A DNA stretch of 64,000 nt from Moringa oleifera (taxonomy: Eukaryota; Streptophyta; Magnoliopsida; Brassicales; Moringaceae). Positions 1 through 11,058 of this stretch are shown here, one piece after another. The notes under the pieces were generated by a model, which saw only the letters and a list, made by a program, of their open reading frames with translations, did not search any database and was not told the DNA's origin. A program made the translations under genes and the position numbers. Each line of letters starts with the position of its first letter. The stretch's first letter is position 1. The stretch is taken from positions 6,200,001 to 6,264,000 of the forward strand of contig JAJFZO010000889.1 of the NCBI GenBank assembly GCA_021397835.1, read 5' to 3'.

Positions 1-783
1 ACTGTCATCATCGGTTGCCAAGAGAGAATGTAGCTGGAGCACAGAACTGACAGCAAGAGCTTCTCCTGTTTTGACACGCAAACTTTCAAGATCTAGATTC
101 TCTAATTTGCTGACTATCGGATTGAATTGAAACGGGATATCCAATTTTTCAGCCTCTTCTGTTAATCGTAGAGCCATCTGCTCTAACACCTCCTTCTGTT
201 CATTAATGCCTGTGATTCTCAGATGGGGAGGTCCTTCTGGCCGTGTACTTAAAGTCTGGAGTAAGTTAACCCACTGAGCGGGCTCAAAAGAATTCAGGTC
301 AATGATATGAACCATTTTCTCCCCTTCCATTGCTTCAATAATTGCCTGATTCGTGATCACATAAGCGAGCTTTAAGAAAGGACAGAGTTCAAAGAACAAC
401 CTTTGAACAAGTAATACCTCTGAGATGGATGTTATTTTTGTAGAATTAAGAGCTTTGTGCAGACCAGGCCAACCTTTAAGCATCCGATCAGCAAGAGCCT
501 CAGTAAAGTAAGAAGCAATTCGCTGCATAGTATCGCCATCAGGAGAGGCAAGGTGGGAAATATGCTCCAAGCCAATATTGGCATTCTCAACATTATTGGC
601 TGCCACATGGTTGGCACAAGCAACAAGAAGATGAACCAGACACAGACCTCTCTCTTCAGATTTGAGCTCTCGAAGCCATGGGTATGGAGAGCCAATACCA
701 GGTGACATTGACATCCAGGAGAAGAATTGAAGTGGTGAAGAAGTTACAGATGATGATCCCTCCTCATGAACCATTCCTGCCAT
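1..783 (-). CDS. SCL3: SCARECROW-LIKE 3 (GRAS family) regulator, N-terminal part, cut by window edge
   Basis: GRAS-family transcriptional regulator; the Arabidopsis homologue acts in the nucleus in gibberellin response with DELLA proteins and in root ground-tissue development (family knowledge). The first 261 codons are in the window as one uninterrupted frame with no intron, as usual for GRAS genes. The ATG is the complement of 781-783, opening MAGMVHEEGSSS. A Ser-rich N-terminus is followed by the first leucine-rich region (LVACANHVAANNVENANIGL), the conserved ASPDGDTMQRIASYFTEALA block, and the VHIID motif as MVHIIDLN. Next come RPEGPPHLRITGI and GEALAVSSVLQLHSLLATDDD, where the window ends. 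Arabidopsis SCL3 is about 480 residues, so roughly the C-terminal 220 (PFYRE and SAW motifs) lie outside. Assignment to SCL3 rather than another GRAS branch rests on the strong match around the VHIID block. Confidence 0.93.
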   Translation of the reverse strand, partial: MAGMVHEEGSSSVTSSPLQFFSWMSMSPGIGSPYPWLRELKSEERGLCLVHLLVACANHVAANNVENANIGLEHISHLASPDGDTMQRIASYFTEALADRMLKGWPGLHKALNSTKITSISEVLLVQRLFFELCPFLKLAYVITNQAIIEAMEGEKMVHIIDLNSFEPAQWVNLLQTLSTRPEGPPHLRITGINEQKEVLEQMALRLTEEAEKLDIPFQFNPIVSKLENLDLESLRVKTGEALAVSSVLQLHSLLATDDDS

Positions 784-1906
784 TAACAGCGAAACCTGAA
801 CCAGGTACCCTTGAAACAGAATCTGAGAATAATACGAAAAATAACCAGAATCAGGCCAAAATAATGACAAATCAACACAGCTGGGTTATGTATAGTAACA
901 TCTTCTGATTGCTAGCAAAACTGTGGCTAAAAGAAAGAACAATATTGTGGTTATTTTCATCATTTTACTTCCCAATAATGAAAATTGAAATCAAGTAAGC
1001 CAAATATATGGTAATACCTCAGGAAGAAAATACTATGGTAAAACCAATTTTCTTATATTTTCCTTATCTTCTGACCACGGTAGCAGAGCTAACTACTCGC
1101 ACCAGAATCTCTCAGTAGTACTAGGCTAATTACAGTCGAGGGAAGCATTAGCAACAAGAATTGTGAAAGAGAGCTAATGCCTTTCTGGTTGCTGAGAAAC
1201 AGAACAAAGAGACAGTAAACTCGAAATCCTCCTTTCATGTTTCTGTTCGTGATCATTTTTTCTTTGATTTCTCCAGTACGAAATTCCAAGCTTCTTTCCA
1301 AACATTTTCTCAGCAACCAAAGGAGACTGAAGGAAAATCTAACGTAAACAAAAAGGAGATTCACTTTCAACAAGCTGAGTCGCCAACGTCAATCAATGAT
1401 AAAGATTATAAAACAAAAGCAGAGCATAAATCGCCTCCTACACGAAGATACACAAAGCAATCTCAACCGGTATGTATGATTCGCATGAACTCATCAAGTT
1501 ACACAACTAAACTTATGAAACAGAGACAGGAATTACCAGAAAAGGTCCTGAGAATTATAGTCAATAGCAGCACTAGACTCGGAATTCCAACTGGGTTTTG
1601 TAATTGATCAAAAACCCAGAAATTAAAAACTTTGCAGGGCCGGTATCTCCTAATTCATTATAGTGGCTTAAGTGCTGCTATGAAGGGTCTCTGGTCTAGG
1701 GTTTTGCTGCAAAGAGATTCAATTTGAAATAAAGCTCTTGGCTTGGAGGACTTTTCCATGGCTGCTTTGGCGACAACACAAGAGGTTGTTTTTGTCTCCA
1801 TTGCTTTGTTGTCCTTTGGGGGGTACAGAGGAATATGGAATTTCTTGGTGTACAGGACTCTCTGTTTATCCCTCCAGAGATTTTCCCATCTCCAAAATTG
1901 CTTTTG

Positions 1907-1912
<6 letters not shown>

Positions 1913-1940
<28 letters not shown>
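1913..1940. repeat. (TC)n microsatellite
   Basis: About 14 uninterrupted TC units upstream of SCL3, probably in its promoter or leader. CT/GA tracts are common near plant transcription starts. Confidence 0.9.
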
Positions 1941-3851
1941 CCCCTACCCTAAAGTTGATATTTTGTCAGCATGTGGAATGGATGGGAATAAGAGCTGGCC
2001 AAAACTTGGAATTATGCTCAAACTGAGAACAAACCCAAACATGCCTTAACAAAACAAAGCAACAGCCTTGCTTGTTGCTTAGTGGGTGATAGTGGGGATT
2101 GCAAGGAGAGCTTTCCATGTGGCTCCAAATCCGCTATTTGTTCTCTTTCCAAAGGCATAGACCATTCACTTGGTACTTTCTTTCTTTATATTAGGACAAA
2201 GGGACAAGAGCCTGTGCATACAGCCAAAAGTAGATGGAAGGTTTTAACTTTGTCTGTGTAGTCTTAGAGTGGGGGAGTACATACATTGGAGCATCCAAGC
2301 CATGTCCTTTTGTTAGCTAGCATTCTTTCATGACACATGGTACTTGATGTTTCACAAGAAACTAAACCCACCAATTAATGCCTCATAACTATTGCTTAGT
2401 GACACACCCACATCATTTTTCCTACTCAGAAAAATTGAATCTTTGAATCTTGCAAGTGGATGTGTGATGCCCACTTACCATATGTTAATTGTTCTTTTCT
2501 CTTCATATTGTGTTGGTGGTGGTAGTAGTAGTGGCCAGCATTTCTATGTGTTGGTTTCTCAAAGGATATGCTCCATTTTGGATGTTGGTAAGAACTTCAA
2601 TTCTTTATGTACTAATGCTACTTTTGTTGTACATGAGAGATGTCCTTTTACCTAAATTTCCATACTTGTAGAGCACTTGGGCGAATACATCGGTCTTTCA
2701 ATTATTAACAGGTTGGATTAAGTTTATTATGAACTGCAAAACTAAAAATTTACAGTCTTAACTATATGTGACATACTCCATGAACTTTATACAAATTAAT
2801 TCGATGAATTAACTTTTTTAATATTTTTCAAAAAATATATGTAAATATATGAGAATAATATTTTTGTAGATCAATAGTTTGATGGTGTCACACTTGGTAT
2901 CGCTCCTTGTTTGGTTTGTGTTCATCAGATTTTCTTTTTGTTTTACCCAGATTTTGATTTTGTTGTAATTAAGCAGAACCTGATGAAGAAACTAGCTAGA
3001 CAAGGAACATGAAGTAGATGACAATTGAAAGGCACAGAATTAGTGCACATGCTATATGTATATATGCTACAGTCTACTGCAGCACCATTACTTGTCCTCT
3101 GAAAGACTATCTGCTGTGGACGAATAGTAGCTCGCTACTACATTCCACCTGTAATCAGCCAAACGTGAGCAGACAAATCAAAGCATCTCTAGTTGTTTTC
3201 ATTCAGTACCCTTCTCATCATCTTGTCTCCTTCCATTTTGTGCTAGCCACATGTCAAGTTTATTTGTTTGCATTACTTAATTATATGCTCCACTATGTAT
3301 GATGCTCAATCCCCAAACTTTGTACAGGAAGATCTTGAATACGAATTCAGAAATTAACCTTCTGTACGATTATATAAAAACACAGAAGGGAAAATTTTGG
3401 AGAATCTAGCTGAAGAAGTACAAGTTTTTTTGTTCTCTTCTTCATCATATATTAATCTTTCTTGGTTTGGAAAGAAGGGCATGGTTAGAATCAATTATAC
3501 CCAGTAGATATGAAGCTATAGAAATTATCTAAATAAAGAGAGTAAACTAAATTAACTTGTAAGATATCTGTAATAAGACAATGATATATGGGTGTTTGCA
3601 ATGGAATACAGCTTCTTGTCTCATGCAGGCATCGGTACTGACTATGTTTATTTGGTGTTTTCAAGGCGTTGCTCTTCTGTAAGCTTGCGCCCGAGGAGGG
3701 GATTTAGCAGATTGTTTTGTTAGTAGGTTATTATCATATATAGTTAAGAAGAAATGCGTCACATGTAAAACAAATACAGTGTTAGATAAGAAGGTGAGGA
3801 TTTAGGAAAAAAGACAAAGCACTAACAATCAAGCTACTGGTCTAAGATTTG

Positions 3852-3875
3852 AACCCTTATAACTTTATAAGGGTT
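3852..3875. repeat. Perfect short inverted repeat (10-bp arms, 4-base loop)
   Basis: AACCCTTATA at 3852-3861 is exactly complementary to TATAAGGGTT at 3866-3875, separated by ACTT. There is no T-run after it and no gene beside it, so the function is unknown; it may be chance. Confidence 0.6.
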
Positions 3876-4895
3876 AAGTCAGGGGGCCTTGGTATTGTCA
3901 AAAATAAAGACAATCCTAGCCAAAACCTAGATGGTTTAGTCGCTGCAATTTGTCAAACTCGATGCAAATCAATCTTGAAAAGATTTCAAAACAGTTTATA
4001 AGGCGACAAAACAAAGAGTGTTAGTGGTGGTGTGCTTCCCATTGAAGCTGGATGACATCACACATTGACAAAAACCTCCTTAATTCATTGTCCCTGAGGT
4101 GATGTAGCATGTTTTATATGTAGTTCTTTGTCCTTTTGTTGATTGCGGTAAGTTGTATATGTGCTGCTTTTATAAAATTCTCAATTACCTTATGCATCCG
4201 TGGGAATACCAATCCACAGAATGTAAAAACAGCAGTGGACTAATGTACAAAACCACCTTATATATTATCTTTATATAACACCAATGTGATATGGTAGCAA
4301 TTGAAGCAGTTCACCTACTGGGTTTGTCTAGTACTCCTAGTTTAAGTGCTTGCTTTTCTTTAACATGGAAGCAGGGATCATTATATTATCTATCTATTTT
4401 GTTGGGTAAGACATGTTTCTCAGTAATTCTGTAATGGATTAAAGTTGCTCATTGTCAGTTCAGTCTTTTGCAGGACAGTATATTCTCTGCACAGAGAGCC
4501 AGACATCATCAACAACATCCATGGAATGGGATTACTATATATCAGAATCTCTTAAAAGTCTGACAAGATTTTGCGTGGAAAGAGGAAATCAAACAGAGCA
4601 AGATCCAGAAACTAGGCTTCTTATGTTTGTTTTCCAAAACAGAAAACGGTGTCACTCCTTTGTCCGATAAAATTATTAAAAGATTACATATGAATTGTGA
4701 TCTTTGGCAGTTGAACATCTTCCTCATCACAATATAAATTACATGGCAACTTTTAGCTTACAATGATGCCATCTAACAAGTTCTTTGATGAAGTTAATTG
4801 AGAGGGAAAAGAAAAAAGAAAGGAAAACTGTTTGAGTCCTCTTAATTTAGGGATTGATTAAATTAACATTACGTGAATCCTATCACTTTGATTAT

Positions 4896-7800
4896 CTATC
4901 TAATTTTCCATTTCTGTGATTTTGTAATGCGAAAGCTGTCTTCAACCTTCCTTGTATCTGAGTTCACGAACTGCAAAGAAATGAAAGAACTGTGTTAGAC
5001 AAATTCTGTAACAAAAAACTTAATCCGAGCAGATATATGAACAGAAAATTCTTGGACGACTTCTGCATCTTTTGCTTAGCAGGGGACTGATATTGAAGTT
5101 TGTATTCAGAACCTCTAATTTCAGTTCTTCCTTGGTTGCATGCCCTCTTAAGTACCCGTATTTAGAAATCCTTGATAAGCTCCAACTATCTGCCTGTTGA
5201 TGGACGAAAACAGATGATGAAGAAATAGAGTTTCACTTGATGAACATGCAAAAAAGTTTCATGATCAACCTATAGAAAGGGAATTTTACTTACGTGAGGC
5301 TTGAATTTGTCCAAGGTGAAGCCAGCCATACCGATAATTGCTTGCACTGGAGCACTGTAATTACTGTGATCATACGTGGGTATCCCGTTCCGATCTCTTT
5401 TAGGCATGGCCAGGCACTGGCCTTGATATATTGAACAGGTCCTCTCGTAATTGTGGACATGGCCAAAGAGAACCAGATCAACCTAGTTCATGTACCCCAT
5501 GGGACACTTAAGTTCAGATCAAAGCAAAGGGAGCCGATCTGTACCAGCAAGAAGATAAAGGAGATACCTTGTACTCCAACAGCAATGGCTCAACAGCTTC
5601 AGCAAATTGGACGTCAATTGAGAATAGTCCAATTGAGCTGGTATACATAGGCCTATGGCTGCAGTTGGACAATCATTTAATCACACTTTTAAGCAAATCT
5701 GGATATGTTTTGCTTCTTTGCTTGGGATAATGGAAAGCAAATTCATGTTATATGTAAAAGATACGATGCCGAACATGCAAATCTGGATACATAATTGCTC
5801 GACTTACCCAGCAAAGATCAGCCAAGGAGTTTTCGATCGATCAACGGAAGCCATGTCCTTCTTCATCCATTCATACTGAAACAGAACCATAGGATAATTA
5901 ACACCATAAAACAGCTTGAAGACGAGATGTATGATGCAAGACGAGCAAAAGAACCCTGTTGGTAGAATGAAAGATATAAGAAGTTTATGTCACATTTTAC
6001 CTGTTCTGAGTTTTCTGAGAATTCATGTTCAGTTGAAATTACAGTGAAATGTACGCTTGCTTGTTCAATTGAGTACCATGGTTTATCTTTTGCCGGGGTT
6101 GGCATTGGAAAATACGTCTCGTAAGGAATTCCACACTCTCCACCCGAGTCAGGAGTCACGTACACTGAGCCTGAGTTAATGTAATCCCTGAAAATGGAAA
6201 GATCGCAGCTTGAATTAAGCATCTGAATGTACTGTGAATCAAATGGATTCAAAGTGTCTACGTAAGGTCAGAAAATTGCCTCTCATGGTTTCCGATTGCA
6301 GTCATGTAAGAGACTCGAGAAGCCACGGGGCTTATTTGGTGAAGGAAGAAATCCCATTCAACTAAGAAGCCTGTTGCATAGCTTATGTCTCCAACGTGAA
6401 AAATGGAGTCTACAATGCCATTATCTAATTCATTTGCCACCGCATTTATCACTGAGAGAGCTCCTGGCTGAGAAAATGCAAAACTCCTAATACATTTTCA
6501 CCTTGATGACATGTTTTCACTGTACCTAGAAATTAATCAGGTTCTATATATACCTGAATATAGTGTTCCACAGAAGCGTCACGAGGGGCTTTTCCCATAT
6601 CACCAAATGCAATAAATTTGAGCTCGTCTGCTCCCCCAGCAGGCGGAGTCCTGAACTTGATTTGATCACTCCAACCAACCTTATCACTGAATCATGGAGA
6701 TCAAAATCATGTCCTCTGGTTATTAACTTAAGTGAAGGAGAATCATGATCTGTTGCTTAATTGCGTGCATGAGATCGATGCAAATACCTTCCATATCTGT
6801 AGGAGAAGTTGCTTGAAGGTTGCAGCCCTGTAAGCACTGCTGTGTGTATGTAACCAGGCTCATGCCACCCGAAGTCCTTGGCTGGACTTGGCAGTAACTC
6901 GTTACCTACAGTTTTCCAATCACCATGACCAAAATGTAATGCAAAGAAGCACAAGACAAAGAAACCAGATTTGTCCATCTGAAACTCACTGGTCATATTT
7001 TCTTGGGAAAATGTAGTAACTTGTGATGTCTGTGATTTTCCATTCCCATATCGAACTTGTTGAGGCTTCTTGTCCCCACTAACCCATGTCAATCTCATCT
7101 GCCCACAGCAAATTAATCTCCCTTTAACAAATTTAACGATGCTTCCATCAACAACGTTGTCGAGTTTATATGTTATGTGTACTCACCGCTTGCCCAGATG
7201 AGTCGATGCTTGAGAGGTGTCCATACAGTGGCTTACTGGGATTGGCAAACTTGAGAGGGTCTGTCCTAGCCAGAAGGCAGGGGGTGTCGAATCCGCCGTC
7301 CAAGAACAGGAACTCTATGTCGGTTCTTATGTTAATGACATGAAAAGTTAAGGAACCTTTGCAAGTCTTGACATCACATGTACCATCAATGTCGTTATAC
7401 TTCTGGCATGCTTGCTTCTTGCAACTCAAGTAGTCTGGATCATTTGTCATAAACTGAGCCTGCAATTGATTTCCGGTAAGTTTCGAATCTATTTACTACA
7501 ATTTTTTTGCCTAATTAAGTCTAGATTCGTTGATCTCTTACTTACAAAGTACTCTTAAGGCTGCAATTAATCATTTCAATCCTGTGGTCGTAGTTCACTT
7601 AATTTAATTACTGTCTCAATCGTATATGAAATAATAAGTAGTAATGGTGTATTCTTCACAATGACTAAGAAGGAAAGATTACCCGAAAAGCAAATTAAAG
7701 ACTCTCCATAATTATCATTTTTGAAAGTGATTATTTATATATAACGTACAAATTAATTATAAAAAGAAAAAGAAAAGTGGAAAATATGAACTAAACCAGT

Positions 7801-7962
7801 AAAATTATCAAGAAATAATAGCAAACCATTAAATAAAAATTGTTTAATCATGATATGATATGATAATAATTGAGTAATGATTATTAATTAATCATACAAT
7901 TAATCTAAGATGAAAACCAAAATGATACATAACATGATAGGTGACATATGCCATAAATATTT

Positions 7963-7993
<31 letters not shown>

Positions 7994-9149
7994 GAACTAC
8001 ACTATATATAGGTTTCTTCATCAGTACACGGAACCGTTTTGTTTGTTGCCCATGCTCTCACTCTTAGGTCTTGATCCATACTAAGTTTATCATTAGAAGT
8101 TAAGCGACAACTTTTCATTGCTTGACGTAACCTTGTTGATAACAAGACGACTGCCTAACTCTCTCGAGCCAGATTTCCCCACTATTTCCACTACATCGTG
8201 ATGTAAATATATATCATCAACCAAACTGATGATTGCTAATTGTATAACCTAAAGTAAAGGATCTTCTATTCCGTTGATCTTAATATATAGAAGATTGAAG
8301 TTTTTTTTTTCCCTAATTTATTATGTTAATTAAAGTGGTAAAAAATAAATATATAAATAGATTAGCATTACATCTTAATTTGAAAATATTTAAAAGTTTG
8401 TTAAAAAATAATAAATTATAATTTTTTATTAATTTTATTACAGTGATATCGGGTACAAACTTAATAAGATTAACAGAAGATTATGGGTTTAAAATGAGTG
8501 GTGGGTACAGATGCATGCATGGTGCCAATATTTTCGGTTGAATAAGTGACAATAGCTGCTGTCTTCTTGGTTGGGCAAATTTTTACTGTATGCATATAAG
8601 TATTAGATCTACATGCGTGCATGGCCACATGAATAAGTCTCTCTCATATTTGTGACGGAGAAGAAGACACATGAGATTGTCTTTCCAACGGCTTTAACAA
8701 GACAGGTACCAGACAAAGCCAATCAAAACTTCTCACGTATGCTAGTTCAGCAAAGGAAACAAGAGGCAAAGAACGTGCTACACTACAGAGAATTAATTCA
8801 CACCCAAGGTATTGGGAGTATTGCAGTCTAATAACAAAATTCTTGATGGCGGATTCTTTGCATGCCATCCATGGAGATAATATATAAAACGAAGAGTAAT
8901 CGTGCTGTGTATATGAATGGGCAGATGATTTTTTTTTTTTTTTTACCTTCACAGGATAGTGGCACAGGAGGGGAAGCTTACTCAGATCACCCGTCTGTAC
9001 ATAGAGAGCCTCTGTAAACGGACAACTTGAGACGCTGCAAATATTTGTGTTTAATCAACAGAAGAAAAAAAGAGAGAGAAAGAAGAAAGATCAACACAAG
9101 ATGTTGAAATCAATAACATGATTATTATATGTTGAGAATTTGAAAGAAG

Positions 9150-9181
<32 letters not shown>

Positions 9182-9564
9182 ATATGATTAATCTCAAATG
9201 GGTTTTACGCATATATTTCTTACTCGGAATTGGAAGGAGATATCATGGCAACCCAATGATTCTTTGAAGGATGGGAGACTCCGGTGACGGTGACCGTGAC
9301 ATTTTGATCGTCGGACAGATCAGACCTTGAACTGACACTGAGTTTGACAAGAGGGTCCACAAAAGGACACTGCGACAAGGTTTTTCTGTTCAACACCCGA
9401 AACTCAGATATTCCGGTGTAAGCACGGTGCTTATTTAGGGTTGAGTTGATCATCAAAGGCAGAAGGGAAGAAGGAGAAGCACAGAAACATAAAGAAGAAA
9501 CGGAAAGGAACAAGAACACCGGAACTAAGAAAAGCTTGAAAACACAAAAACGAAAAGGTTTCAT
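4896..9564 (-). CDS. PAP27: Purple acid phosphatase, PAP1/PAP24/PAP27 type (secreted metallophosphoesterase)
   Basis: Dinuclear-metal phosphoesterase, predicted to be secreted or in the cell wall. Exons in coding order: 9224-9564, 8947-9034, 7187-7459, 6990-7098, 6788-6905, 6554-6686, 6280-6467, 6001-6187, 5808-5875, 5568-5658, 5294-5482, 5113-5193, 4896-4970. These total 1941 nt, 646 residues, all phases consistent. The start was chosen at 9564 because the Met there begins a clear signal peptide (MKPFRFCVFKLFLVPVFLFL); an upstream in-frame Met would bury it. A fibronectin-like region (ARTDPLKFANP, MRLTWVSGDK) precedes the catalytic domain. All five metal-ligand blocks are visible: GDMG, GDISY, GNHE, AGHR and GHVH. 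The C-terminus keeps RGHATKEELKLE and VNSDTRKVEDSFRIT. The intron at 6188-6279 appears to use a GC donor. Intron 2 (7460-8946) is AT-rich and carries an (AAAT)n tract. The exact PAP number is uncertain; the clade is not. Confidence 0.9.
7964..7993. repeat. (AAAT)n microsatellite in phosphatase intron 2
   Basis: Tandem AAAT units inside the AT-rich second intron of the purple acid phosphatase gene. Confidence 0.85.
9150..9173. repeat. (TA)n microsatellite in phosphatase intron 1
   Basis: About 12 TA units in the short intron between the signal-peptide exon (9224-9564) and exon 2 (8947-9034). Confidence 0.9.
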
Positions 9565-10432
9565 GATACACGAGAGAAACTGCAAATTTATTAAGGTGAC
9601 AACACGAAGATGGTGAAGAGTTGGGCTGAGGATGATGAGTTGATCAAATAATAGATTGTGGGTCTCATTTATACATATATTTGGCAAATCTGCAAAAGGA
9701 TGAACGCTAAGAGAAGTGAGAATATTTTATGGGGCAGGCACATAATGGCGAATATTACTTGGGGAAATTTTGTTTCTTGACGCAAAGTCCATCGGTTATT
9801 AGTGCTGTTGATAACAAGGAGGTCACTGGGTGACCGTCAATTGATATCATTTCCCTTTCATGATACTACTCATTTCTTTTTTCACTTCATGCTTTAATGC
9901 CAGAGGTAGCATTTATGCATATAAAGGTCTGATTAAGTCAGGTATTTTATTGCTTAAAGTCAGGATATAAGGTAAAGTTTTCTCATACCAAACTTAAAAG
10001 GGAAATTAATGACAATACTAAATACTTGCAAACAGCAACAGGATGAAGTAACTTTCAATTTTTCATAAATGCTTGCCGATTCTATACTGTAAAGATACCA
10101 AAATCTGTCCCCCTTAGGTCTATGGGTTTCTTTGAAATTCTCGGAATGGGTATCTGCCAAATTCTACCGACACCCAGAGACGCCTCCAGCATTGGAGTTT
10201 ATGACAAAATCTCATCCATGCATTTATAAGCTACAGCTTCCAACTCTGTGCAGCTGCTACAAGGACTAACATTACACTATTCATAGTTGGAAACAAATAT
10301 GTTATTCACATGGTTAATCTTGCTTCATTCAAACACTATTTAACCTAAACTTTTAACAAAATACAAAAAAGAAATATGACAAGGCAGATTGCCTTCTAAT
10401 TTCAGGGAGGCGAGCCTCAAGTTCTACAGCAG
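9565..10432. other. Intergenic: phosphatase promoter and leader, MUS81 3' flank
   Basis: About 870 bp between two genes on the same strand. The phosphatase is transcribed leftward from here; a TATAAAT-like element lies on the minus strand at 9667-9673, about 105 bases before its ATG. The right part is the presumed MUS81 3' untranslated region. No coding region is supported. Confidence 0.55.
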
Positions 10433-11026
10433 TCAACTGCCCCAAACCAATTGGAAAATGTTCCTGCTGGCTGTTGCGCTGATCAGATTGTTACTCTGCT
10501 TTCTGAGCATTTCCTCCTGTGCAAACACATCTCCTTCCTGTCCAAATACATAGAACCATCAAAACAAGCTTTCTATAGGTGACTACCAATCCGTGATCAG
10601 CAACCCAAAAAAACACACAAACATGCAATACACTGAACAAGGAAATTTGTCTCATTATGGCATTTATGCCTTTTCACAGTTAGACCTGCAATACTCCTTG
10701 GGAGACTCACATGAAGCAATCAATGACTAAAGAACAGATGCTGAGCTCAAAAGTTCAAGCCCAGAACATTTACATTTCCAAGAAATCACATACATATGCA
10801 AGGTACAATATATGCCTCTACAATGATATACAACCTCTTAATATTGAAAGTAATCTAAGATCCCAAAAAGAAGAAACAAGAAAATGTTATGATACCAAGA
10901 ATTCGCAATGGATCCCTACTGTTTACTACAGCAATCAAAGGAGTTTGATTTGTTACTACTTCAATATGATAATTTGAAGAAGCATCATAGCATAAGGAAC
11001 ACACAACGTGCCCAAAAGTTCTAGCT

Positions 11027-11058
<32 letters not shown>

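Larger units (their letters stand above)
784..4895. other. Intergenic: SCL3 leader and promoter, then the 3' flank of the phosphatase gene
   Basis: About 4.1 kb with no supported coding region. The part next to 783 should hold the SCL3 leader and promoter (transcribed leftward); I could not fix a transcription start or leader intron. There is a (TC)n tract at 1913-1940 and a short perfect hairpin at 3852-3875. Open frames here are short, lack family features, and follow repeats or low-complexity DNA. The right end holds the presumed 3' untranslated region of the purple acid phosphatase. Confidence 0.6.
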
